Source: Blasia pusilla (lineage: Eukaryota; Marchantiophyta; Marchantiopsida; Blasiales). Taken from it: DNA of 64,000 bases. The stretch lies in the NCBI GenBank assembly GCA_050084515.1, contig CM114271.1, positions 40,238,001 to 40,302,000 on the forward strand, given 5' to 3'. Under the pieces are notes generated by a model. The model was given only the letters and a program-made list of their open reading frames with translations, was not told where the DNA came from and made no database searches. Positions within the stretch are counted from its first letter, which is position 1; each line of letters begins with the position of its first letter. Positions 34,592 through 47,500 of this stretch are shown here, one piece after another. Made by a program: the position numbers and the translations under genes.

Positions 34592-36268
34592 TTAGATGGA
34601 TTTTACTGCCTCTGCAGCAAAACCTTTTCTTCTTCTTCTTCTTCTTCCTCTTCCTTCTTCCTCTTCCTCTTCCTCTTCCTCTTCCTCTTCACCATCCTCA
34701 TCCATGTCCTCGTAATCTTCCTCGTCTCCTTCCTCACCTTCAGCACTTGCACTAGAGGGTTGCCATTCTTCAGGTGATTCATAATCATCAGAAATTGCTT
34801 CCTTTTGAGACATGACCATGTGTCTTATGATTCTCTCATCTTTCTCAAACAAGGCATTCAAGTCATTAATTACATCTGTGCCGATCTCAATGTTCATGAG
34901 CACATAATTTGCTTTTTCAGCCTTCTTAATCTTGTATGCAAGTCGCCTCATACCCCAGTCATTGATTCTGTATATAAAACCTTTATTCTCCAATATGAAG
35001 CCTGCAAAACATCAAACTGTATGAGCAAAACGCTCCATCCCTTTGCATCGGTGCACGCATGAAGTCCACATTTCAACTCAACAATCTCATGTCACAAGTT
35101 CAAATCTGACCAGCCATACCAGAGGAAAGCTTCCTTTCTATGAAGAATATACCTGTGACTTTTTCTTTCACTGCTTGTACTTCCTCCACATTCTTTTCGT
35201 GGATCATAAACATAATTTCATAGTGCTTATCTGCAGCCAACCGCAAGGCATCGACTGCGTGTTACGAAGGCTTTTCACACATGACAGTATTCTGAGTAGT
35301 GAACATAAACACAAAGGGAGCATAGCGCTCACAGAAGCATTCCATCCAAAGAATCATCAACATAAATGCTTAGTGTTGAGCTGCAGCCCACAGCCAGACA
35401 TGTCACCAAAGGGGTTCACAGAAGGCAGCCTTGCATGCACAAATAGGTTGAAAAGGAGCTCACATGTATCCATAGCTAAACCACTTTGTAGGTCCAACTG
35501 CAAAAAGCTTGCAAGCTCATCTGCACACGGAATAAATTCGAGCAATCCACAACCATCCTATGATCAGTTTCCTTATTTTTTCATCGCACGAGGCCTCCAG
35601 GCACATTATTTCATGACCAAAACATGGACCAAGGTAGTGTAATTATCCAGGCAGAGGTGCAGGCGAAGTACCACGTATGAATGCTAGAAAACCAGGAAAC
35701 ACACCTTTGTCAAGCTCATCAAAATCAGGTAGGAAGTCTTCGAACTTCTGTGCCTCTTTCTGCCTTCTTGCATCTAAATCGTCGGAAGCCATGGTGGGAA
35801 TCTGCATCCAGTGTGCTCAGTCTACTGGAAAAGCTGGAAACGCAAGTAAAAGCCTTCTTGCGGAAATGGCTTTCTTCCTCAGATTGCTAAAACGGTTCCT
35901 TCTGACTCTCTTGAAGCAAGGAACTGTCTTCGACAAAAAAGCAGGGACACGCTTCTGATGGACTGGAAGATTTTGCAGCACCCCTCTCTCTCATCAGGTA
36001 CACAATCCAAACAGCCGTTCGAATTTCTGAGAAGTTGTGCACAAGCAGAGGAAAAGGCGGACGAACAAACATTTCAGAGGTGCCAGGATTTGCTGATAAG
36101 TGCACAATTTGGTTCAATTTCACATCTTACATACCCGCCATCTCTGTCGGCGGACTCCACACGCTGATTTCGACTCCCATGGGAACTGCAGCGAAGATGG
36201 GCCTCTGCCTCTGCCTCTAACTCGCTGCTGTGCTGCGAGCGCTGCGCATGCAGCTCAAATTTCCGCAT
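34592..36268 (-). CDS. Bacterial-type ribosomal protein S6 (bS6), organellar
   Basis: Minus-strand exons: 36268-36131 (start uncertain), 35801-35705, 35230-35153, 35001-34592; GT-AG junctions and phases fit and give about 240 residues. The S6 fold is clear: KHYEIMFMIHEKNVEEVQAV, then GFIYRINDWGMRRLAYKIKK, ANYVLMNIEIG and DERIIRHMVMSQKEAISDD. bS6 binds 16S rRNA with bS18 in the small subunit platform; in plants it is nuclear-encoded for plastid or mitochondrion. The C-terminus is an acidic tail of about 12 Glu followed by an Arg run, coded by a CTT/CTC microsatellite (34628-34695). The upstream exon keeps an open frame past 36268 without another ATG, so an extra 5' exon with the transit peptide start is possible. 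Confidence 0.8.
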
Positions 36269-36717
36269 CAGAATGGACGGCTTGGAGACAGTTGAAGGAG
36301 GACTTGACAAGAGGTATGGTAGCAGCTGCTGCTCAGAAGTGCACGAGCATGGGCTGGTTCTTAGCACGACTACGCTCTGCGACTTCGGACTGGAATCCAC
36401 GGCGAGCGAGCTCAGGGTCCCAGAGCTTCCGCTACGGGAGTCTTTTTCCAGGGGCCAATTTTACAATGACGTTCCTGAAAATCCTCGTCGCCGTGGCTCT
36501 GCTTCGAGAATTGAAATCATCCAGAGGAGACGGACTCCTGCGACAGTGAGGAGATAGGCGAATTCCAGGCAGGGAGTCTCTCATTAACCAACGTCCAGTG
36601 ACTAAGCCCAAGTCCAGTGAATTTTTCTCGGCCTGTGGACTCTTTCAATGCGCGTCCATGGCAGGCGCTACACGCTTGACCCTGAAACGAACTCAGAGAA
36701 AACGGAATGCCAGCTCC

Positions 36718-36761
<44 letters not shown>

Positions 36762-37490
36762 CCGAGATGGAGATGAAGATGAAGAAGTGCTGCAGCAACC
36801 AGTGCCAGCTCGTCCCACCGCTGGAATGGCCGTGACCATCGCCATCGCCATGCGTCCCCGAGGCCTTGAGCTCGAGCTACCTCCTCTGCACTCCTGTCGC
36901 AAATCCCAACACCCCCCAAAACCCTACACCTCTCCACCCCTCGTACCCATCCCCCCGAAACCCCAGTCGCCTTCAACTTAGCCTAACCGCAGAATAACGA
37001 CGCCCACCAATTATTACTATCCCCCTCATGCCCTCAACTCTGGGTTCCACTTCCCAACCCCCTCAGAGAAATCGCACCTGCTGCTCACAGAGGAAAACCC
37101 AGAGGGAGAGAGGGTGGTCTATGGTCCGCTTGTCGACCAGAGGGTTGGGTTTCCCATCACCCGCCTTTTACTAAGGCTTCGCTTTTCTTTCCACAGACGA
37201 CATCTCAGCGCACAGAGGAAGGAGACAGGAGTAGAGAGTTACCCACATAGGAAGGGAGAGAGAGAGAGAGAGAGAGGGAGGGAATGTGTGCCTGTGTTGG
37301 CATTTAGATCGTGGAGTGACGCTCACGCGGACCCCAACATACTGAACTTCAACAGACAGGAGGAAGAAGACGGACATAGAGAGGCCTTCTTCCTCTTCTG
37401 TACAGACAAAATCCAAACCCTCGAAGGAACGGGAGAGGGAGAGAGATTTGCTTCTGTTTCTTGATTCACGGAGGAGAGAGAGAGAGAGAG
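36269..37490. promoter_or_regulatory. Head-to-head promoter region of bS6 and PRP4 with GA repeats
   Basis: The 1.2 kb between two divergent genes holds an (AG)n run at 36722-36757 and further GAGA runs at 37255-37276 and 37472-37490, the last ending at the PRP4 start codon. GA/CT tracts are common in plant core promoters and 5' leaders. No TATA box was identified with confidence. Frames inside this stretch look like shadows of the repeats. Confidence 0.5.
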
Positions 37491-40274
37491 ATGGCGGAGC
37501 ATCTGCATCCACCGGGTGCCACAGGAATGCAGACGAATGCTGCAGTGATAAAAGCAGAGGCAGTCACAGCAGCGGGAGGAGTCGCGTTATTCGGAGGGGT
37601 GGGGGAGAGCACAGCGCCACCGGGAGTAATGGTGGTTCAAAGTGAGGGAGCGGCGCAGGTCAGAGAGGAGGAGATGGAGGAAGCGGAGGATGACGAAAAA
37701 GAGAGCCCCGCTGCGAGCCCCAAGCGGAAGGACGGTGGGGAGGGATCCGTAGAGTATGAGATATCGGAAGAAAGCAAGAAAGCACGAGAGAGACAGGAGC
37801 AGAAGGTGCAGCAATTGCTAATGCGGAGGCGCGCGAATGCCTTAGCCGTTCCCACCAATGACACCGCTGTGCGGGCTCGGCTCCGGAGCCTGCAGCAGCC
37901 GATCACCCTCTTCGGAGAGAGAGAAATGGAGAGGAGGGATCGTCTGCGTGCAGTCATGGCAAGGCTGGATGCCGACGGGGAGCTCGAGAAGCTTCTTCAA
38001 GCTCAGGAAGCCGCTGGGGATGGGATCGCTGTTGCGGGAGCCGAAGATGCGAGCCAAATCGACGAAGCGCAGGAGCCAGAGCCGTCGCATCTGGGAATCT
38101 TCTACACTGAGGGCAGCAACGATCTCATGAAGGCTCGTATAGATATTCTCAACTTCTCGCTGCCACGAGCTGCTTCACGAATCCAGAGCTCCAAGAGAAA
38201 GCGCCAGGATCCTGATGAGGACGAGGACGCAGAGATAGAGGAGGTTCTGCACGGTATGGCCCAAACTTCAATGGAGTGCAGCGAAATTGGAGATGAGCGT
38301 CCCCTCTCAGGCTGTGCCCTCTCCCCGGATGGCTTCCTCTTGGCCACCAGGTATGTAGTGCCATCCTTGTGGTGAGGTCTCCAGGCTTCTTACAGCAGCT
38401 ATCAATCGGAGGACTGAATAGGAGCTAGAAGAGCCGTCAAGAATTTTCCAGGGCTTTCAACAACGTGGAATTGGAAGAGAGATAGACGCTTCGAACAGGT
38501 TTCTTGTATTTCATGGCTTGCCAGCATATGCGGGTGATTGTCATCAGCAGAAGCAGAGCTGATGGTTCTGAAGCTCATGGCGGTCAGGGGCATCGTAGCA
38601 TGTGCTATATTGGATCCAGTGAAGACATCTGTTCTCTCGAGCACTCCGTGAGAAATTGAGTTTTGTAGGGTGCATCCTACGGTGCTTGAGGTAAATGCAT
38701 GGGTTTTGATAGCAGTAGCTTCATTTTGAGGTGACTTGTGGATTATCTAACCTGGATCTCTTTTGACCTTAACAGTAGTTGGAGTGGTCACACAAAGCTA
38801 TGGGAAGTACCCGCTGTGAAGAAGACAGTTGTTCTTAAGGGGCACACAGAGAGAGTTACAGGAGTTGCGTTCCATCCGGAATCTTGCAGAAGCCTCTCGT
38901 CGACTGCGGGGAACATTGCCACAGGTTCTGCTGATTGTAAAGCTATTTTATGGAACCTCGAAGGCAAGAACCTGAGATCCTTCGAAGGTCATTTGGAGCG
39001 ACTTGCAAGGGTTGCCTTCCATCCTGCAGGTGCTTACCTGGGAACGGCCAGCTTTGATAAAACTTGGAGATTGTGGGACATAAATACCGGCACGGAGTTG
39101 CTACTACAGGAAGGCCACAGCCGAAGTGTATATGGTCTTGCATTTCAGGCAGATGGAGCTTTGGCCGCATCATGTGGACTGGATGCTTTGGCTCGTATTT
39201 GGGATTTGCGAACAGGGAGAAGTATTCTTGCATTGGAAGGCCACGTCAAACCGGTACCATTCCAACTTGACACTGCCAAAGCCTTGTTGGACCTGTGAAC
39301 TCCTTGCTGAATCTCTGCTCCACCGTAAGGCACCAGATTGGGATTATTAGGTTTGTCAGATCGACGAACATATTGTCTGACTTACTACAAGGATCTGTCA
39401 TGTCCTGTATCTTAGCTTGTTGACCTTAACCAATGATTTGTGTCACAAAATGTCCAGGTCCTCAGTATTGACTTCTCTCCAAATGGATACCACCTGGCTA
39501 CTGGGAGTGCGGATCATACCTGTAGAGTGTGGGACTTGAGGAAGAAGCAATCGTTGTACATAATACCTGCCCATGCATCAATTATATCTCAAGTGAAATA
39601 TGAACCTTCTGAGGGCTATTTTCTTGTGACTGCTTCCTATGACAACACTGCAAGGGTATGGAATCCTTTTCTCCAGTGTAAAGTATTTATGGTGGTAGGG
39701 GTAAACAAAGTTTGTCATGTCTTTCAAAGTAATTTGGTCTTTCAAAGATTCAGTTGCAGCAAGTGGATTGGTCGCCTTTTGGTGATTGTAGTGGTCACTT
39801 TCAATGACTCGCTGTTTCTACGACATTATCACTTCTGCGCATGTTGTGATGATGTGCATCGACAATATTTGGGGCCAGCCTACACAAATGAAATTTGCTA
39901 CAAATAAAGCTAACCACTCTTGCTATGGATTTCCTTGGCTAAAGTAGTAAGTGGCAATTCTGCTTTGCTGTCGGTCTCGTCTAATAATGATTGATATCTT
40001 TCGTGTTCTTTCAGATCTGGTCGGCCAAAGACTTCAAGCCGGTGAAAACATTGGCAGGGCATGAAGGCAAAGTTATGGATGTGGATGTTATGGCAGGTGT
40101 GGTTTCCATCCAGTTCTCTATGTGCTACTAATTCTCCTTAAAATATTTGTTTACATGTGTATCTTGATTCTGTGGCTGAGCATTGCTTTTGTGGTTTTTC
40201 CTGCAGATGGACAGTACATCGCTACCGTTTCATCTGATCGAACAATAAAACTCTGGTCACACTTCAATCCTTGA
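37491..40274 (+). CDS. PRP4: U4/U6 snRNP protein PRP4 (LACHESIS-type WD40 protein)
   Basis: Five exons (37491-38350, 38776-39253, 39458-39655, 40015-40096, 40207-40274), GT-AG, phases consistent, 561 residues. The N-terminal third is acidic and low in complexity, followed by the SFM (splicing factor motif) region VRARLRSLQQPITLFGERE and ERRDRLRAVMARL. The C-terminal half is a seven-bladed WD40 propeller: WSGHTKLWEV, LKGHTERVTGVAFHP, TASFDKTWRLWD, DALARIWDLRTG, GSADHTCRVWDLRKK, TIKLWSHFNP. PRP4 binds PRP3 in the U4/U6 di-snRNP and is needed for pre-mRNA splicing in the nucleus. The Arabidopsis orthologue is LACHESIS, about 554 residues. No lesions seen. The first intron is the longest (425 bp). 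Confidence 0.96.
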
Positions 40275-42463
40275 GCTAGTGTCTATGCAGGCATTAAAGT
40301 CCATTGGCTCTGAAAGGTGCCAGCATGGCAGGTGGGTTTGCTTGGCTATGAGTATCGGGTTTCTCCTGGTTCAACACTCTGGATGAATGTCGAAGACTCA
40401 CAAATTTTGGAGCTGTCTTGCTTTGTAACTTTCAGTCGCCCCACAGAATATGACCTTCTGAGATGTCTGACAGGTTTAGGCTTGCACACATGTTCTTGCT
40501 GGGGAGAGCGAGATGCTGGATGAACTTGGAGTCACATGTTATCGAACAATAACAACTACAACAATCCATGGAGCAGTTGTGAGTTGAGAGGCTTTACATT
40601 CAAGGGCTAACAACATGGCTGGCACACAGTTCTCTAAGCGGAATGTGGGCTTTGGGGTTATGTGTAGACTACATCAGTTTGTGATGTTTCAATATCTGCA
40701 CATTTCACCTGTGGGACTGTCTCTCCTTTGTTCTTAATACTTGCAGCTTTCATGTGTCATAATACGATGACAATTCAAGCATAAAAGCTGCTATACAGCC
40801 TTTGATGATACTCTACAGTCTGCTTAGGGAGCATTTAGATTCCGATACATGTTCCCCTTAAGAGAGATCTACTTCCCTCGAGGCTATATTGAAAAAGGCA
40901 ATTAGGAGAATGTTAGGTCAGATGATTGTTGTACATTGTTGTCCACAGTCTAGATGAATGTGCTCAACATATTCCTCACACCAATTCTTCGCCTGTCAAA
41001 TGTATCAAGTTGAACCCCATGCAAATGTGCGGAACACTTGAGAACTCGATATGCATGCTTCATCTTTGTGAAGTTAAGTGACTTAAAATCATAAATCAGC
41101 ACTTCTGTGCTACAGACTGGATGACACTACATCGAACTTGGGATCTGCCTGTTTCAGTGGTTGATAGTGCCATGGAGGTGACAAACATGTGATACGAGAG
41201 GGAATTATACTTCAACCTGTCACAAGGTCATTGCCAGAGGACCACCGATGGAGAAGCTTAAACCTTCAACCCCCATTACCAAGGGCAGTTATGAGCCATT
41301 GGGAACCCATCAAAAGTATTGTAGAACTTTCCCACTCTCAGATGAAACGAGGAAGGACTGTAACGGCTACACCTCCAGGCTACACGTTGCATCTGTACAG
41401 GTTAGAAGGTAAATCCTAGAAGAGGCGCCAAGATCGTGGTCCATATGACTGAAGCAGCATATAATTTCCTGGAAGAATATGTGTATTGTCTGGTCGAAGC
41501 ATCACGGGAAAAATCTTTCTACCTGTTATGGAATAAAGAAAGAAGGGGCATTCGAATTTTCTTTCAGGGCGCAGAAAGATTCATCCGAGAAGGTTTACCT
41601 AAACCCTTCCATTCCTCCACATCCACACCAAGTCCATCCCATGATCCGACGTCGCCAGATCAACAAACACGGATCCTACTTGAGAAGACACGGGTTCAGA
41701 TGGATCAAGATTCTAAGGCACTGAGTTCCAATTGGGATCGTTAAAACAATTCTTCATACCCGATTTGCAGGGGATCATGCAGCCAAGGTGAAGGTGCCGT
41801 CTATAGATTAGCTTTGAAAAATTGCCTCCCATCGATTCGCCGTGAACATCTAAGAAGACGATTCGTGATCAGTAGTGGCTATGCCCTAGATATGATCGAA
41901 ACGTAGACACGATCGTTGGGACGTCGAAAGGCTCCTTTGTCCATCCCCTAATCGCCATTTGATGAGGTCACTCGGTGGCACGAAGTTCGGTCGCTCACCA
42001 CCAAAATCTGTCATATCCACCTCACAAAAGTTGAGACACAGGAGGCGAGACTGTCACCACATTTTCCCTCGCCTCACGCCGTGAGATAACTTTCATAATC
42101 TCCAGGGAGATGCGGCACCGACACTCCCAGAGTCTCGTGTCCACATCCTCTCACCTACCTCTCAGAATGGAAGTGGTAATGTGCCCGAGACTACTGCCAT
42201 GCCTAGCAAGTCCGTTGACAGAAGTCCATGCTTCAGTCAGTAGCACGACCATGGGCTACGGATGAGGGATTTCGTCTTCCGATTCGTTGAGTCGGATCAG
42301 GCTCCTACCCTCTTGCCTGCCTTGTGGGGATGTCGATAGTAGGAAGCTCTCCGGAGTTAAAGCTGTTCCGTGCGTAACATCCAGCAAATGGAAGGCACGC
42401 AGGTCCGCAATCTACAATCAATGCACAGCTCGTTCAGCTGTACGACGAATTCTTGGCAAGTGC
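40275..42463. other. Intergenic, no supported gene
   Basis: The 3' UTR of PRP4 probably extends several hundred bases. Frames at 40317-40523, 41189-41419, 41436-41744 and 42287-42676 have no recognisable domain or splice-consistent partner; the last overlaps the opposite-strand frame at 42464-43525. I see no repeat or RNA gene. Confidence 0.4.
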
Positions 42464-43525
42464 TCAAGGCCAATCCATGAGCCATTTCCTCACAGGGCGG
42501 TACTCCGGGATGACCTCCCAGCGCTTGACGGGTGCGGGAGCGAAAATGTGCGGCTCATTGAAGTAGATGCTTCTGCGCACTTGATGCAGCGTGATGTTCC
42601 AGGCACACGTCTCCGCGTCTTTGAAGTCGATAATTTCCTGAGCCAGATCCCAGAGCCCTTCCAACTCTTTGGCTGACAGCTTCTTGCCTCTGGTCAGCCA
42701 TTTGTCGTTGTTGTAGGCCAGAGGAATACAATCCATGTTCCGAGGTACGATGTCGAGATTGCAGTGCTTCTTCCCATCGTACCGAAATTCCTTCAGGCAA
42801 TTTTCATAAGGTTTTCGTATGACGTCTCCAAAGCCTTTGGACTTCACATTCAGCGGAATTTTCAGGACCCCTTCCCGAATGTCTGAATTGTTGACAGGAT
42901 TCAATTTTCCGACCACGGGGCGGTTGTAAGGAGAGTACTGTTCAATCACCTTGTCCAAGAGCTTCGCGATGTGACTCGCTGGGAGGTAATCCCCCTTCTG
43001 AATGAAATCGGTCATGGCGCAGTGAGGAGGAGCCATTGTGCCTTCATGCAATCCATAGTGGGCCAAGGAGGTGAATAGGTATCTCTCCAAGCTTTTGTAG
43101 AACTTCGACTTGTAGTAAGGTTCCAAGTACAAAATGAGGGCGAAACGTACCATAGCTGACGCTTCCTCCTGAAGGAATCCAAGAGCCGGGGATACTCACA
43201 GTAGGATTCTGCAGGCCATGAAGTGCTCGGGGAGCTTCCGCCAGAGCACGACGTCGCAACCGGGGAAGGGGTGGAGCTCTTGCCGGTTCATGTCGGGAAG
43301 AGCAGCAGTCGCCCAGGACTCGGTCTTCCAAGCTTCGAAGCCCAAAACAATGGACTTGAGGGTCAACATCCCACGGATAGCACCTTCATTGGGAGAGTTA
43401 ACGATGTGATAGGGATAGATGCTCCTTCCCGATGTCCATTCGGAATCCCACACGAAAAATCTGAGCCCTTTCTTTTCTCGCAATCTCATCCAAGAAGGGC
43501 AAATTCCACGATCTGATCGCACCAA
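42464..43525 (-). pseudogene. Unrecognised intron-free reading frame with one internal TGA
   Basis: A single minus-strand frame runs from about 43525 to 42464 (353 codons) with one stop, TGA at 43198-43196. Both halves look like a real protein, with normal composition and aromatic-rich conserved-looking segments: RFFVWDSEWTSGRSIYPYHI, VLWRKLPEHFMACRIL, YLEPYYKSKFYKSLERYLF, YNNDKWLTRGKKLSAKELEG, PEYRPVRKWLMDWP. The first in-frame ATG lies near 43487. I do not recognise the family. Apparent GT/AG signals around the stop would give a 31-bp intron, too short for a plant. It may be a recently inactivated gene, a transferred gene or an assembly error. Confidence 0.55.
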
Positions 43526-44567
43526 CTTAAGTCACTGACAGTTATTTCGCTCCGAACTTAGAGGGGGCACACATACGTTGTGATCACCAAGAATGATTCT
43601 ACTTTGGACTGATGACATACGTACACACTAGCCCCGTTCGCATGCGTAAGCAGGTAGGTGTTTGCCAATCAAGAAGCCACTCTCAGCAAAACTGTAGATG
43701 GAAAATTGTGGGCATCCAATCCCCAGATGTATTGAATTCACCAGATACCTACGGTTACATGCTCAATCAAATGACTGGAAAAATACATGCCCATACAATT
43801 TTCCTACTTCTCCAATCCTTCGCTGGATCCGAAATATCTGCTCTATCTGCTAGTTCCTGTGCTACATTTCCAGCCTACTATGCAGGCCATCCAAAAAAAA
43901 GATGGGTACTTTACAAACAGGCTCAAGTTGATGCATTTTCCATCCATCATCTCTAGAGAATATTACCTACAATCCAATCTAAGTCTATGCTGTGTGCGTT
44001 CTTGGATAAACCCTAGGTTACAGTTATGAACATTCCTATCGATGGAACCACGACGTTAGTACTGCATCAGGCAGACCATATCCAGACCTTCAGAATGTTG
44101 TTGGGAGGCAAGTATCACCACCAACAAGAAAGTATGCTAAGAAAGAATTCTTGGATACAACGGTCGAATTCCGAGAAGTACAGCAGCGTAACATTGGCAG
44201 CCGATGGAGCGACGCCGAAATATTGTTGTTCCCGACTCCAAGACGATGGTTGGGTGGCCTTTAAAGTTGTCCGCGAAACCACAAAACTGCTACCACAACT
44301 GCAGAGGCGTGTTTTCAACTTGGAACCGAGTAATGATCATATACGGGGTGAACATGGTTCCGAAGAGAGCCACTACAGTAGAGTAGTTCTTCGCTTTGCT
44401 GATGGAACTGGCCGGCTAACTCATGTGTTTCGCTGGTGGCCAAAATTGAGATGAGCTCCCGGTCGATACCCCGTCTAGACGTCTCGGAGCTTTCCCGGCG
44501 TCTTGCTTTTGAAGCGGCGACAGCAAATGAAAACCGCCGCCTGGTCAGAAATGTCCACATTTCCCAT
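43526..44567. other. Intergenic between unrecognised frame and NUP133
   Basis: Nothing convincing. A 142-codon frame at 44026-44454 has no recognisable domain. The right part should contain the NUP133 3' UTR. Confidence 0.35.
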
Positions 44568-47500
44568 CTATGATATCATGGACTCCATGTCGTAGTCATT
44601 TTCCACACTAACTCCCATCTTGAGAGCAGTCAACATCGCCTCACCTGCGTCGGGAAACTCTGGATGCTGCATGAGGATCATCTCTACAGATTTACCAGTG
44701 CTATCAAATTTGGAGGTACTTATTGTACTCTCCATGCGATCGGCCTCGAATAGAGGCATAATCTCTTGAAAAGGTGCGCCATAACATGTGGCACCTTCAC
44801 CATACAATCTCTTTGCCAGCTGACAAACACAAGTATTTTGCAAAGTCTGCCAATGTTGTTCATCACTCCAACCATTCTCTTCTGAAAACTGCCTCATTCG
44901 AGTCCAGTTGTCTTGGTCTGCAGCTCGTAACCACGCGGCCTCCAGCAAGCTCCTATTGCCCTTTCTAAAACCCTCTCCACCATATGCGAAGACGTCGAAG
45001 GCTCGCATAATAAGATCCCTGTCCCCAGTTTTCAAGCACGCCTCAACCAGTTGACCAGGCAGAAGAATCTCTTCTGAAACTGCTCCCTTTTTGGCTGCCT
45101 CTTCCTAACAACGTAACACAGGGGTCAGTGTTAAACTCATATTCTTGTGATCAAGAAGTATAGTGATTCCTATTAAGTGTCAGGTGTATGGTGGCACTTC
45201 TGCCATGTAGCGAACGAAGTTCACATTTACTCCTTAGGAAAATAGCCCAAATTTGAGACGCCACTTTTTAAGAAAAATGGACACATCAAAGTAAGGCAGG
45301 CAGGTTTAGTGGCTTTAGAGCTGACAGACAGCTGGAAATGTTGTACCCGGTGGTCTCTTCGCTGACCATACACCAAGGAACAACTGGAATGGAAGTTGTG
45401 AGAACTCCCGCTCTCTAGATTAAACGGAATAGACTTAACAGGAATGAGGTACAATCTTGAATATATTACCTGAACTTCAATGACGGCAATGTTTGCATCA
45501 ATACGGGAGATCTTTTCCCCGCCACCCAAATCGCCCCCTGCAACGATTTATTTTATTGGAACAGACTTCTTAGAAAATCTTTGATTATCCGTTTCGTTCA
45601 CATTTCATGTATGCTCATGGTAAATGAACATTATTGAAAAAGAGGCAAAAGAAGGTTTCCTCTGTTTCCCATGATATGCATGACACTCATTACTGCTATC
45701 TCTGGTCAGATTCAGGAACTCACCAGCAAGGGCAGACAACTTTGCAAGGTAAAGCAAACGCTTGCGTTCTTTGAGAGAGTCCTTGCACTTAAAGTGAACT
45801 TCGGAAAGCTTTTGAGAAGTCTTTGCCTCCTTGTTAACCAGATGATCGCGGGAAACTGCCAGCGAATGCAAGGTGCTGCACGCAGAAGTGTACTGTTGCA
45901 TAAAAAGTTCGTGTAACCAACGCAGATCAATGTGATCCTGCAGGAACAATTCTAAGTCTTCTTGGAACTCTTCTCCGAACCGCAATAGCCTCCCGAATTG
46001 TTTTGTCTTATAAAGTTCCTCAAACACATAGTAGCTGAAACGTCCTTCTCTCAACCCCATACTCTCCCGCTGCAAAGATATGCAATGTCAAGTGAGTATG
46101 AAAAGCAAGTCACCTGTAATGTGTCAAAATGTTCCAGACATCCTAGGGAAACTCATGGCTCCTGGGATCCTTTCCTAAAATTCGATTGTATGTGAGGAAA
46201 GTGGAGTGAGTGAGAACGTAACTTACCATCAAGTTGCGCAATTGATCCATATCATTTAAATCAGTACAAATGTCATACAGTGTCTGGTAGCCGGCGTGAC
46301 GCCTGGCAAGCCCTATCAAGGGTGGATACATCTTCTGTAGCACTAACCGTCGTTGCTCAGCTTTGCCATCCTCATGGACGTACTGCTGTAGTAAACACAC
46401 AAGCAAACCACGCATAAGCAATGTGTGGCCAAGTTGGAACATGTGACCTACACATAGTTCAGTGCACAGCTTTGCTAAGCTAAGAGATCCAGCCAAACTA
46501 TGACTTAGTTAAGGCGCAAACATTACTAGAGAGCAACCCTCACCTGTACAGAGGTGTCAGCAAATGCTTTCACATGCTGTTGAAGAGCAGACAGAAGGGT
46601 ATTCCGCCGACTCCAATACTCCATTTGTAAGCCACGATATTCTTCTTCACGCTCTACTTTGGCAGCGATTGCACCTACGTACCCCTCCAGAAGCACATCA
46701 GCAACCACCTCAAGCCAAGACACTAGCATTGGCTCCATGGAAGGTACTGACACATTTGCTTCTCCCTTCAGCTCCAGAATCAGGCTTGCTACTTTCCAGA
46801 TGCCAGATCGCACTGTAGAGCTACAATACCATGGCGTCAAACCATTAGGTGAAGGGTACCATGGGTGTTGATTGTCTCTGTATCGAAGAGCAGCTCTTAT
46901 GGCACTGGTCATAGCCTCTGCAATCTCACAAACCCGTTCTATTTGAGTTTTAACTGGCTTTTCCTGCCCGACAATTGAGTTGGCGTGCTGCTGAATGCAT
47001 GCAAAAAACTCAGCTAACTCTGAGACCCGAGTGTAAAAAACCTCTGATTTTTCTCGATCCATCAGCATAACATTATTCCTGCGAGCCTTTTCCCCGACGA
47101 GTTGGACCATGTCCCACAATGCACCACTAACTTCCCCGTTATCAGGCAATCCGGGATGATCAAGTAACTCGACCTCACTGACACTTTTCGCATTCTGGAG
47201 TCGTGACTTTGCCCTCGAATTGTGTAGTTCACGAAGCTGCACCATCGCAGCAAGCATCTCCCCGTGCTCCATGATGATATGCAAAGCACCTCCTGTCAGA
47301 TGATACAGTTCAGACATCCAAACAACAGTTTGTGCAATCAGTACCTCCGAAATCATGCACTCATTTTACTGCAGCAGTACTTATATCCAGGAATAACATA
47401 CAGACATAACTAGTGAATCTCATCACGGATCCATTTGTTCATAAATGACCTACTTGTAACATAGAACTTTCATAGCATACAAGCCTTGAAACTTCCTTAA

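Noticed and set aside
37171-37512. Ser/Leu-rich minus-strand frames
   Set aside because: They are translations of the GA/CT microsatellites in the PRP4 leader.
43150-43198. 31-bp intron that would remove the TGA from the unrecognised frame
   Set aside because: GT and AG are present, but the length is far below plant introns.
44026-44454. 142-codon frame downstream of NUP133
   Set aside because: Composition not protein-like and no family recognised.
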